A DNA stretch of 11,095 bases from VGWB01 sp964480945 (GTDB lineage Bacteria; Bacteroidota; Ignavibacteria; UBA10030), in NCBI GenBank assembly GCA_964480945.1, contig CAYZRX010000099.1:1-11095 (forward strand), given 5' to 3'. The stretch's first letter is position 1. Each line of letters opens with the position of its first letter. Positions 1-7,600 of the stretch are shown piece by piece. Under the pieces are notes generated by a model that worked only from the letters and a program-made list of their open reading frames with translations, searched no databases and was not told the DNA's origin. The position numbers and the translations under genes were made by a program.

Positions 1-4
1 TTAC

Positions 5-30
5 GGGGTGACTAAGTTGCACCGCGACAC
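5..30 (+). repeat. Possible 3' remnant of a further repeat copy at the window edge
   Basis: The bases GGGGTGACTAAGTTG, then CGAC, directly before copy 1 resemble the stretch between copies 3 and 4 (660-690), which reads GGGGTAACCAAAGGTTG and then CGAC. In the latter, the GGGG is the 3' outer arm of copy 3. By analogy the GGGG at 5-8 would be the 3' end of a copy lying mostly outside the window. This is a short similarity judged by eye. Confidence 0.35.
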
Positions 31-75
31 CCTTTGTCTTTCCCCCTTGTCAGGGGGAACATGAAAAACCGGGGG
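31..75 (+). repeat. Palindromic repeat, copy 1
   Basis: An inner hairpin pairs TTCCCCC with GGGGGAA around a TTGTCA loop. It is preceded by CCTTTGTC and followed by an A-rich stretch and a G run (GAAAAACCGGGGG), which can pair as outer arms. The same layout recurs at 614-663 and 690-737, and in shortened form at 111-146, always in this orientation. The T tract lies before the stem and A bases after it, so it does not read as an intrinsic terminator on either strand. Confidence 0.75.
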
Positions 76-110
76 TATGCAGCGGCTTCGGAGTTCAACA
101 GGGCTGGACA

Positions 111-146
111 TTTTTCCCCCTCTCAGGGGGAAAATCAAAAAGGGGG
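111..146 (+). repeat. Palindromic repeat, copy 2 (shortened), in the nuclease leader
   Basis: TTTTTCCCCC pairs with GGGGGAAAA around a TCTCA loop and is followed by TCAAAAAGGGGG. The 5' outer arm CCTTTGTC seen in the other copies is missing. It ends 14 bp before the chosen ATG of the nuclease gene, so its hairpin would sit in or next to the mRNA leader. Its GGGGG tail is the nearest purine-rich stretch to that start. It begins 80 bp after the start of copy 1. Confidence 0.75.
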
Positions 147-160
147 TGGGACAACCTTCG

Positions 161-541
161 ATGGGCGAGCACTTCAACAAAAGATCAACAAGGTCTGTCC
201 GGAGGATGCTCCGAAAGATTATGCCGAAGGCCGAGCTCATTCTCTGGTCAAGGCTTAGGCGCAGGGCGATCCTCGGTGCAAGGTTCCGTCGTCAGTACAG
301 CGTCGGTCCGTATGTGGTAGATTTTTGCTGCCCCGCTTTGAAGCTTGCCGTTGAGGTCGACGGCGAAACCCACAATGCATCGACAGAGGCGTACGATAGG
401 GAGCGTCAGAACTACATCGAAGAGTACGGCATCAAATTCTTGAGATTCACAAACGTCGAGGTGTATGACAATCTTGATGGTGTGCTGACGAGGATTTATG
501 AGGCGGTGAGGGAATTCGGTGAAGGGGAGGAAGCCAAGTGA
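161..541 (+). CDS. DUF559 family protein, Vsr-like endonuclease fold
   Basis: This 126-residue protein matches the DUF559 pattern over most of its length. An AELILW helix (Glu25) is followed by a basic RFRRQ patch (41-45), the core strand GPYVVDF (Asp54), AVEVDGETH (Glu65, Asp67, His71), a YDRERQNYIEEYGI helix, then FLRFTNVEV (93-101). DUF559 is related to very-short-patch-repair and restriction-type nucleases (PD-(D/E)XK-like). The acidic residues and His71 expected of an active centre are present, so it is probably catalytically competent. Substrate and role are unknown for most of the family. The ATG at 161 was chosen because family similarity begins there; the frame stays open up to an ATG at 77, but that extension is translated repeat copy 2 (FPPLRGKIKKG). 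The Shine-Dalgarno is weak (AGGGGGTGGG at 141-150). Repeat pairs flank the gene on both sides. Confidence 0.88.
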   Translation: MGEHFNKRSTRSVRRMLRKIMPKAELILWSRLRRRAILGARFRRQYSVGPYVVDFCCPALKLAVEVDGETHNASTEAYDRERQNYIEEYGIKFLRFTNVEVYDNLDGVLTRIYEAVREFGEGEEAK

Positions 542-613
542 TTGGCTTCAGCAAGACTTTTGAAATTCTCGGGGGCAAGGAGCAGACAAATTCAGTTCGA
601 ATAGAAAGTGAGA

Positions 614-663
614 CCACCTTTGTCTTTCCCCCTTCTCAGGGGGAAAATGGAGAAGGCGAGGGG
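614..663 (+). repeat. Palindromic repeat, copy 3
   Basis: The inner hairpin TTTCCCCC / GGGGGAAA has a TTCTCA loop. The 5' outer arm is CCACCTTTGTC and the 3' outer arm is GAGAAGGCGAGGGG. From CCTTTGTC through the right stem it is nearly identical to copy 1. It lies 72 bp after the nuclease stop codon, in the same orientation as the copies upstream of the gene. Confidence 0.75.
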
Positions 664-689
664 TAACCAAAGGTTGAGCAACATATCGA

Positions 690-737
690 CCCCCTTTGTC
701 TTTCCTCCTCCTCAGGGGGAAAATGAGAAAGCTGGGG
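690..737 (+). repeat. Palindromic repeat, copy 4
   Basis: This copy has the fullest outer stem: CCCCCTTTGTC at the left and GAGAAAGCTGGGG at the right. The inner arms are TTTCCTCC and GGGGGAAAA with one mismatch. It starts 76 bp after copy 3, close to the 80 bp step between copies 1 and 2, which hints at a tandem unit of 76-80 bp. Confidence 0.7.
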
Positions 738-1046
738 ACATGGCACCAAGATCTTCCCTATCCCAACGAAAACGCGGTAACACCGTGACTGTATTGGCGA
801 CGTGCCCACAACCGAGACGAGTCTAGATCATTGACATTGCTCTCTTAGAGCATCTCTTGACTTTCTCCGGCCAGTCTGCTCCTCGAGCGAGGCCGGAGGG
901 CGCGTCGACCTTCCCTGATTGATTTTCCCCCAAATTCTTCTAACTTCATGCGAAGCACTGCGGTCGCCACCGATTGACCCACCTACGCTCGAGAGCGGGA
1001 TTGAGAGCCGGTCAATTTGCGATGACCGACCCTGGGGAGGCTTCAC
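738..1046. other. Intergenic stretch without a supported gene
   Basis: No open frame here shows a recognisable protein or a good start with a ribosome-binding site. The stretch holds a strong hairpin at 865-898, a small 5-bp hairpin (GCTCT / AGAGC, 839-851) and, at its right end, the GGGGAGG at 1034-1040 that serves the lipoprotein gene. A TTGACA at 831-836 has no matching -10 element, so no promoter is called, although the promoter of the downstream genes would be expected here. Confidence 0.5.
865..898. other. Strong hairpin between the nuclease block and the lipoprotein gene
   Basis: CTCCGGCC (865-872) and GGCCGGAG (891-898) are perfect inverted repeats of 8 bp. A second stem, GCTC / GAGC around a CTC loop (878-888), is nested inside. 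There is no T run after the stem on either strand, so it is not a standard intrinsic terminator. It could be a leader structure of the downstream mRNA, a terminator lacking a U tract, or a protein-binding site. Confidence 0.45.
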
Positions 1047-2186
1047 ATGTGGGCAGAGGTTCTGCGCAAAGCTTTCAACTCCTGGAGCGGCACGATACGA
1101 GCCTGGTTTCCAACATTGCTCCCGTTGCTGTGCCTGCTCCCCATCCTTTCATTCTCCGGATGTGACCACGCCAGCCAGCCAAACCAGGGGACTTGGACGA
1201 TCTCCGGCCAGACCTACTTGCTCGGTTCAGCAGACCCGCTTCCCGGGGTGAACATCGCGTGTGCCGGAATGAGCACCACGTCCGGACCGGACGGGTCGTA
1301 TGAATTCCGGGGCGTCCCAGAGGGCACACAGACGATCACCGCCCAAAAAGAGAACTGTGACGACTATTCGTATTCCATCGAGATCAATGCCGACAGAGAA
1401 TTCTATATCTACTTGAACCTCAAGACCGCCAAAGTGTGGGGACATGTTGCGAATGCCATCGACGGGCCGATTCAGGGAGCGAAGGTACGGATGAGCGACT
1501 TCGTTGACTACACCTATGCAGACGGACGATACGAGCTCTCAAATGTCCCCCGGTCGACCGACACACTCTTTGTAACTCATCCGGACTACAATACGTTCAA
1601 AATCGCGGTTTCGCCAGACAGCTCGGAGAGACAAGTTGACGTCGTTCTGACGACGGATCGAATCATTGAGGGAGCCGTAACGGAAGATACTTATGTGTAC
1701 GAAGCCCAGCCCACAACAAACTATAATGCCTCCTGGTACCTGTACCTCGGTACGAACAATAGCTCGACGACAAATCAACGAAGACACATCTATGTGAACT
1801 TCATTTTTCCCGAACAGCTGAGGGATGAACGTGTTTCTCTCCTCGAGGCAGATCTCCAACTAGCGGCGGCTCTTCAACCCTCCGCAGTGAGTTTCCAGAC
1901 ATATGCGGTTGCATCCTCGTGGGCAGCTTCCACCCTGAGGTTCTCCACGCAGCCGGCACTTGGAGCCCTCTTGGCGTCAGGGACGGTCGGCGGTGGACTT
2001 GCCGGGACGTATTATTCGGTACTCGGCATGGATGGTCTCAAACGCATGCTTCAAGACTGGCGAGCGAACCGGCCGATCTATGGGGTTACGATTCAGGGCG
2101 GCCCAATCTGGCCGGGGTATCTTGCCTTCTATTCCATTGATTCATTTTCATATCAGCCTAAGCTTATCTTCAAGGTGAGGTACTAA
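1047..2186 (+). CDS. Lipoprotein with carboxypeptidase-regulatory-like repeats and a DNRLRE-like domain
   Basis: The 379-residue protein has a long hydrophobic signal (20-36) ending in SFSGC, with Cys39 as the likely lipidated residue; the -3 position is Phe, a little unusual for a lipobox. Residues about 52-128 (ISGQ...PLPGVNIAC...DGSYEFRGVPEGTQTITA) and 130-207 (VWGHV...IQGAKV...DGRYELSNVP...) are two carboxypeptidase-D-regulatory-like beta-sandwich repeats. Residues about 210-379 follow the DNRLRE pattern: EDTYVYEAQPTTNYN, YLYLG near the start of the domain, VNFIFP, ASSWAASTLRFSTQP, then GLKRMLQDWRANRPIYGVTI. Such domains occur in secreted carbohydrate- or surface-binding proteins, so a structural or adhesive role at the outer membrane is likely; no catalytic motif is visible. 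The start is supported by GGGGAGG six bases upstream. The next gene begins 76 bp downstream on the same strand. Confidence 0.85.
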   Translation: MWAEVLRKAFNSWSGTIRAWFPTLLPLLCLLPILSFSGCDHASQPNQGTWTISGQTYLLGSADPLPGVNIACAGMSTTSGPDGSYEFRGVPEGTQTITAQKENCDDYSYSIEINADREFYIYLNLKTAKVWGHVANAIDGPIQGAKVRMSDFVDYTYADGRYELSNVPRSTDTLFVTHPDYNTFKIAVSPDSSERQVDVVLTTDRIIEGAVTEDTYVYEAQPTTNYNASWYLYLGTNNSSTTNQRRHIYVNFIFPEQLRDERVSLLEADLQLAAALQPSAVSFQTYAVASSWAASTLRFSTQPALGALLASGTVGGGLAGTYYSVLGMDGLKRMLQDWRANRPIYGVTIQGGPIWPGYLAFYSIDSFSYQPKLIFKVRY

Positions 2187-2262
2187 GCGTTTTCGTTTGA
2201 GCTTCGATGCAGCCGCCAGAGCGAACTGCGTAACAAGTTGTCATCTCACGAGGTAGATTGGC

Positions 2263-4536
2263 ATGAATGCGGGTGTTAAAGCCAAAGAAAAGTCCCCTCT
2301 CTTGACGAGCCGCTGCGGCCCGAGGAAGGCAAAGCCCGCCCTCGTTGCAGCGCTTTCGGCTTTTCTTTTCCTTCTCTTCTCTGATCCATCCTTCGCGCAA
2401 CAACAATGGTTCTGGCAAAACCCGTCACCGCAGGGGAATGGACTCAGAGGGCTTTGCGCCGCCGACGCGAATCTGCTCTATGCGGTTGGGGATTTCGGAA
2501 CCTTTTTGAAGACCACCGATGGGGGATTGACCTGGGCGCTTCAGCCAACAGGAACAGCGATCAATCTGAGAGGAGCGTGGTTCACCAGCGGGAGCAACGG
2601 ATTCGCGGTGGGGGACTCGGGGACAATTCTTCGGACCACGAACGGCGGCGCGAGCTGGACAAGGCCAAGCCAGACGTTCGATCCCGGGATCACGTTCCAT
2701 GACGTTTGCTTCACCGGTGCCATGACAGGATTTGCGGTGGGCTCTCCTGGCGCTATCTACCGCACCACGGATGGAGGGAGCACGTGGAACGCTCAGTTCG
2801 TCACATCGGGCATCTCCATCAACGCGATCTCTTTTGCCGATCCCAGCGATGGATCATTCGTGGGATCGATGGGGACAATCTACCATACGACGGACGGTGG
2901 CTCAAATTGGAAGCACCAGGTGAGCGGCCTGGAAGGGCATAGTGCGTCCCAGCTACTCGGGGTTTCGTTCAGTGATGCCAACACCGGCGCAGCCGTCGGA
3001 GAGAATGGCGCCATCCTTCACACGACGGACGGTGGGATTTCCTGGAACATGCAGGCGAGCGGAACGACGCTCAACCTGAATGCAGTCCATTTCCTCGATG
3101 CCAGCACAGGGACAGCGGTGGGCGACGCCGGCATCATCCTCCACACGACGGACGGCGGCGCAACCTGGACGCAACAGTCCATCGGCCTCACATCGTGGTT
3201 CTCGGCCGTGCGGCTGACCGGTGCATCGACCGGCATTGCTTTGGGATCGAACGGTGTTCTCTACCGCACGACAGACGGCGGGTCGACGTGGACGCCTCGG
3301 ACGTCGGGACCGAGGACCGATTTCTACGCGGTTGCGTTCGCAAATGCAACGACGGGAGTGGCTGTGGGATACGGCGGATTGATACTGCGGACGACTGATG
3401 GCGGCGGTTCGTGGTTTTCCATCTCGAGTCCGACAACGCAGAATCTCTGGGGGGTCGCGTTCGCCGATCCGATGACGGCGACAGTGGTGGGCGAACACAG
3501 CACAATTCTCCACACCACCGATGCCGGCGAAAGTTGGATCGATCAAACGGATTCCTCGTACAGAGAATCCATTTGGTCATACGCCGTCTCGTACGGCAGC
3601 TCAACGAACGGGATCGTCACGGCAAAGCACGATACGACATTGACTTTCGGGCCGCCGGCAGCGACGGATACGTGGAGCATCATTCTGCGGACGTCGGATG
3701 GGGGAGCCTCCTGGATTCGGCAACGGCTAGCCTGGAAACGGAAGTTCTTCTATGCAGTGTGCCTCGCAGATTCGAGTACGGCCACAGCGGTGGGAGATAG
3801 CGGGATGATAATTCGAACGACGGATGGCGGAAAGCAATGGGTCGCACAGAACGGGATATGGGATTCGGAGAACTACATACAGCCGATCACCCTGGTTCGG
3901 TTCTTCGGGGTGTCGTTCAGCGATCTCGACAGGGGCATTGCCGTGGGGGACTCGGGCGTGATCCTCGGGACCTCTGACGGTGGCGCAACGTGGGCCTTTC
4001 AGCCGAGCGGCACAACGAGGCGGCTGAACGATGTCCGGATGTTGGATTCCCTCAACGCCATCGCCGTCGGTGACAGCGCAACAATCCTTCGCACAAGCGA
4101 TGGGGGAGCGAGCTGGAGCGCTCAGCCGTTCAGGACATTGAATCGTTTCTATGGGCTCTCCTTCACTGCTGCCGACATGACGACCATCGTCGGTGGAGGG
4201 GGGACGATTCTCGGTACGATACCGGGCGGCATTCCCGTGAGCGTCGGGGGCAACGATGAATCTTCCGTGCCCATCGGGTTTGGCTTGTCGCAGAACTATC
4301 CCAACCCGTTTAACTCGACAACAGCGATCAGCTTTCAGTTGTCGGCTGTCAGCTCTGTGAAGCTTGAGGTGTTTGATCTTCTCGGCAGGAAGGTCGCGAC
4401 CCTCGCAGACGAAGTACGCCCCGCGGGAAGATACACCGTCCGCTGGGACGCCGCGAGCGTTGCGAGCGGTGTGTATTTCTACAGGCTACGGGCGGGAAGC
4501 TTGGTTCAGACAAAGAAGGCGTTGCTTCTGAGGTAA
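2263..4536 (+). CDS. Ycf48/BNR-type beta-propeller protein with T9SS type A sorting domain
   Basis: This 757-residue protein has a signal peptide with basic residues to about position 24, a hydrophobic stretch at 26-41, and likely cleavage after SFA (Ala45). Residues about 60-656 consist of thirteen blades with the signature AVGD.GTILRTTDGG.TW plus a worn fourteenth (GGGGTILGTIPGG), enough for two seven-bladed propellers. Residues 675-757 are a T9SS type A sorting domain (LSQNYPNPFN, LEVFDLLGRKVATL, SGVYFYRLRAG, KKALLLR). It should therefore be exported and then released or anchored at the cell surface through the type IX system, whose machinery genes are not in this window. The Ycf48 name comes from a photosystem II assembly factor; nothing here suggests photosynthesis. 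The ligand is unknown. The start is supported by GAGGT eight bases upstream. It is a colinear paralogue of the C-terminal part of the next gene. Confidence 0.9.
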   Translation: MNAGVKAKEKSPLLTSRCGPRKAKPALVAALSAFLFLLFSDPSFAQQQWFWQNPSPQGNGLRGLCAADANLLYAVGDFGTFLKTTDGGLTWALQPTGTAINLRGAWFTSGSNGFAVGDSGTILRTTNGGASWTRPSQTFDPGITFHDVCFTGAMTGFAVGSPGAIYRTTDGGSTWNAQFVTSGISINAISFADPSDGSFVGSMGTIYHTTDGGSNWKHQVSGLEGHSASQLLGVSFSDANTGAAVGENGAILHTTDGGISWNMQASGTTLNLNAVHFLDASTGTAVGDAGIILHTTDGGATWTQQSIGLTSWFSAVRLTGASTGIALGSNGVLYRTTDGGSTWTPRTSGPRTDFYAVAFANATTGVAVGYGGLILRTTDGGGSWFSISSPTTQNLWGVAFADPMTATVVGEHSTILHTTDAGESWIDQTDSSYRESIWSYAVSYGSSTNGIVTAKHDTTLTFGPPAATDTWSIILRTSDGGASWIRQRLAWKRKFFYAVCLADSSTATAVGDSGMIIRTTDGGKQWVAQNGIWDSENYIQPITLVRFFGVSFSDLDRGIAVGDSGVILGTSDGGATWAFQPSGTTRRLNDVRMLDSLNAIAVGDSATILRTSDGGASWSAQPFRTLNRFYGLSFTAADMTTIVGGGGTILGTIPGGIPVSVGGNDESSVPIGFGLSQNYPNPFNSTTAISFQLSAVSSVKLEVFDLLGRKVATLADEVRPAGRYTVRWDAASVASGVYFYRLRAGSLVQTKKALLLR
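2440..4230 (+). repeat. Fourteen-blade propeller repeat array
   Basis: Protein-level tandem repeats of mostly 40-50 codons each carry one TTDGG-x-[ST]W-type signature; thirteen signatures are readable. The DNA of these signatures is similar between blades (variants of acgacggacggcgg). This leaves long open frames on the opposite strand that spell variants of PSVVRRIVP; these are not genes. Blades around 3550-3700 and 3850-3905 carry extended loops. Confidence 0.85.
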
Positions 4537-4595
4537 TTGCTGCCGGCCCCCCTCAGGCAAAGATCACACGAAAGAGTGTCATCCGCAACATCGGC

Positions 4596-4602
4596 AGGGA
4601 GG
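4596..4602 (+). promoter_or_regulatory. Ribosome-binding site deciding the GTG start at 4608
   Basis: AGGGAGG lies five bases before GTG 4608. An in-frame GTG at 4602 overlaps this motif itself and would leave it without a Shine-Dalgarno at workable distance. The start at 4608 gives MTKKLALSLIL, a normal signal-peptide beginning. Confidence 0.7.
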
Positions 4603-4607
4603 TGCCG

Positions 4608-7600
4608 GTGACGAAGAAACTTGCCCTTTCTCTCATCCTTTCCGGTTTGTGCCCACTCGTAAGCCTCGGGCAGTACTCGCCCCGGTACGATCGCGGAGGT
4701 GTGACAACCGAGACTCCTCCCAATGAACTCATTCAGGAAATGATCGGCCGGGTCTCGAAGGATAGCATCTTCGCCCGCATCCAAAGGCTGGAGAGATACG
4801 GGACGCGCTACGAGTACTCGCTTCAGCGAGATTCTGCGGCAACCTACATCATCAATACGCTCAAGAGCTGGGGTTTCACACCGGAATCGGATCAGTTCAG
4901 CTACAGTCTGGCTGATTTCCGGTCCCTCGACATGGTCGACCAGAATATCGGTTGGATCGTCGGAGAAGACACCAGAGATGGACAAGATTTCGTGCTCCAC
5001 ACCGCAGACGGGGGAGGGAGCTGGGTCCTGCAGCCCACACCCCAGGGGGCAAATCTCTCGGCGATCGATTTCGTGGATGCTGATACGGGGTGGATTGTGG
5101 GTTCGGGGGGAGGGATCTTCAGGACCACCGACGGCGGCGCGTCATGGCAGACGCAGATGTCGGGGGTGTCGGCGCTGCTGCTCGATCTTGGCTTCGCCGA
5201 CGCGCAGCGAGGCCTTGCCGTTGGCTATGGCGGGACGATTCTGCGCACGACCGACGGGGGGGCGACGTGGAGCCCGGTGAATTCTCTCGGCACAAGCAGT
5301 CTGAGAAAATGCATGTTCCTCGGCGCAGAACAGGTGTGGGCTGTTGGGAGCGGCGGCACAATCCTCCACTCGCTTGACGGCGGCGCAACTTGGGTGAAGC
5401 AAACCTCGGGCGTCACTGCTAACCTTGCGTCGGTCGATTTTCCGGACTCTCTAAACGGGTGGGTTATTGGATCGATGGGCACCGTGCTCAAGACGATGGA
5501 TGGGGGTGAAACGTGGCTTACTGTCCCCCTCCCGCCGGAAGTCCGGCGCGATGTGGATCCGAAGGAGGTCGACCTCGTCGCGCTCACCCCGCTCTCCGTT
5601 CTGATTATCTCCATGAGTGAGATATGGAAGACCGACGACGGAGGGATCAGTTGGAAGGGAATGACGAACCTGGGGAGCCACCACATCAAGAAGCTGGGAG
5701 GGGAGTCCGTCCTGACCTACGGCGGCACCGCCGGAATCTCCAGGAGTACCGACAGCGGCGCGGGCTGGCAGGCATGGGACCAGAACATCCCCCGGTCTTT
5801 GTACGCCACCTCGCGGAATTGTGTGGCGACGATCAGCGGCTCGATCACGCCGGAGAAAGAGTATCTCATCGTTGCGCACTATGACGGGCCCCTCGGCAAT
5901 ACGCCCGGAGCTGATGACAATGCGAGCGGCACAGCAGCCGCCCTCGAAGCGATTCGGATCCTGAAGAACTACAAGTTCGAGTCGACCATCAGACTTGTCG
6001 CGACGTCTGGCAAGGAGACAGCTCTTCTCGGAAGCCGTCACTATGTCGCGTCGGCGAAGGCACAGCGGAGGGACATCCGGCTTGTCGTCAACCTCGATAT
6101 GATAGGATATCCCGTCACAGCGGATACGGCGCGGATCATTGCCGGATCGTACAGGGGGAGCTCTCCATACCTGGATTCGGTGCTTGCCTACAATAGTCGC
6201 TATGATGTCGGTCTCAAGGTCGATCCATACATCGATTCGGCCGGCGAGGGAGATACCTATTCGTTTGCCTTTGGCGGCTATGAAACACTTCATCTTTCGG
6301 AGGGGACTCCGCAAGAAATTCTACAGGGAAATCCCTATGTCTTCAAACCGACCGACACGTCGGATAAGCTCGATCAGGCGATGGTGGAGCGTACGACCCA
6401 GCTCGTCCTGAGCATCGCAGCGGAGCTGGCAGCGCCGGTCCGCACGCCTCAGACGCCGTGGACGTGGTGGGTTCCATTTCAGCGGTGGCACGACCTCCGA
6501 TCGCTCTCGGTGGTCGACGCAAACACGACGTTCGTTGCTGGGGATTTCGGCACAATCCTCAAGACGACGGATGGGGGCCACACGTGGGCGCAACTGGAGA
6601 CCAGGAGCGCCGCAGCGCTTCGGGGAGTGTGGTTTACGGATGCGAACCGGGGGTTCGCCGTCGGTGATGCGGGAGCGATCCTGCGAACTACCGATGGTGG
6701 AAGGACGTGGGCTGGCGAAGTAGTCGATCCCGCGGTGACGTTGAACGCCGTGTGGTTTTCGGATCGTACTACGGGAACCGTGGTGGGCTCTCCCGGAGCC
6801 GTCTACCGGACGACCGACGGAGGGGTGACATGGGATCAGAAATTTGTAACGCCGGGGATCGCTCTCAATGCCGTCTCCTTTACCGACCGGAGCACCGGCG
6901 TCTTCGTCGGCGGTGCGGGGTCCATCTATCGGACTACGGACGGCGGTGCGAAGTGGACCCGCCAGCTGAGCGGCATGGAAGGAACTGGAGCGCCGGCGCT
7001 CCTCGGAGTTTGCTACGTTGACGCAGAGACCTGGATCGCCATCGGTGAGTATGGCACGATGCTTCGCAGCACCGACGGTGGCAGCAGCTGGGCTTCCCAA
7101 GAGAGCGGCACGAGGTCCCACTTACGCACGGTCGCGTTTAGCGACGCCAACAACGGAATCGCGGCGGGAGACGCCGGCTTGATTCTTGGCACAACCGACG
7201 GCGGCAAAACGTGGGTGCAGCGATCATACGGTCTCACCTCGTGGTTCTCCGCCCTGCGCTTTATCAATGCGAGCACCGCGTATCTTGTCGGCTCCGATGG
7301 AATGCTTGTCCGGACAACGGACGGCGGAGTAAGCTGGTCCGGTCAGATTGGAGGACCGAGGGTGCCGCTGTACGGAGTCCGGTTCACGGGCCCGACGACC
7401 GGAATTGCAGTCGGGTATCAGGGAGCGATCCTTCGCACGATCGACGGCGGCACAACGTGGGAAGCGCAGGCGAGTGGAACAACCAACCATCTGCGGGGCG
7501 TTGATTTCCCCGAGCCAAGCACGGGGATCGCCGTCGGTGAATTCGGCACCATTCTCCGGACGACCGACGGGGGAGTGAGCTGGAGCGATCTCTCCATCCC

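Noticed and set aside
77..160. Longer nuclease reading frame starting at ATG 77
   Set aside because: The extra 28 residues are a translation of repeat copy 2, and similarity to the family begins only after ATG 161.
31..737. Repeats as a CRISPR array
   Set aside because: The units are strongly palindromic and vary in sequence, the spacers resemble each other, the array is broken by a gene, and no cas gene is present.
614..737. Repeat hairpins as intrinsic terminators of the nuclease gene
   Set aside because: The T runs precede the stems and A bases follow them on the + strand. The - strand likewise lacks a T run after the stem.
831..836. TTGACA as a -35 box
   Set aside because: No TATAAT-like or TAnnTTTG-like element lies at the proper distance downstream.
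4602..4607. GTG 4602 as start of the giant gene
   Set aside because: It overlaps the AGGGAGG motif that is ideally spaced for GTG 4608.
4608..4670. Giant protein as a lipoprotein through Cys15 (LSGLC)
   Set aside because: Leu directly before the Cys does not fit a lipobox, and the T9SS tail with a normal signal peptide explains export.
2953..7121. Long - strand open frames within the propeller genes (for example 2953-3546, 5451-6314, 6321-7121)
   Set aside because: They are the reverse complement of the repeated TTDGG codons (spelling PSVVRRIVP-like runs), lack ribosome-binding sites and cross well-supported + strand genes.
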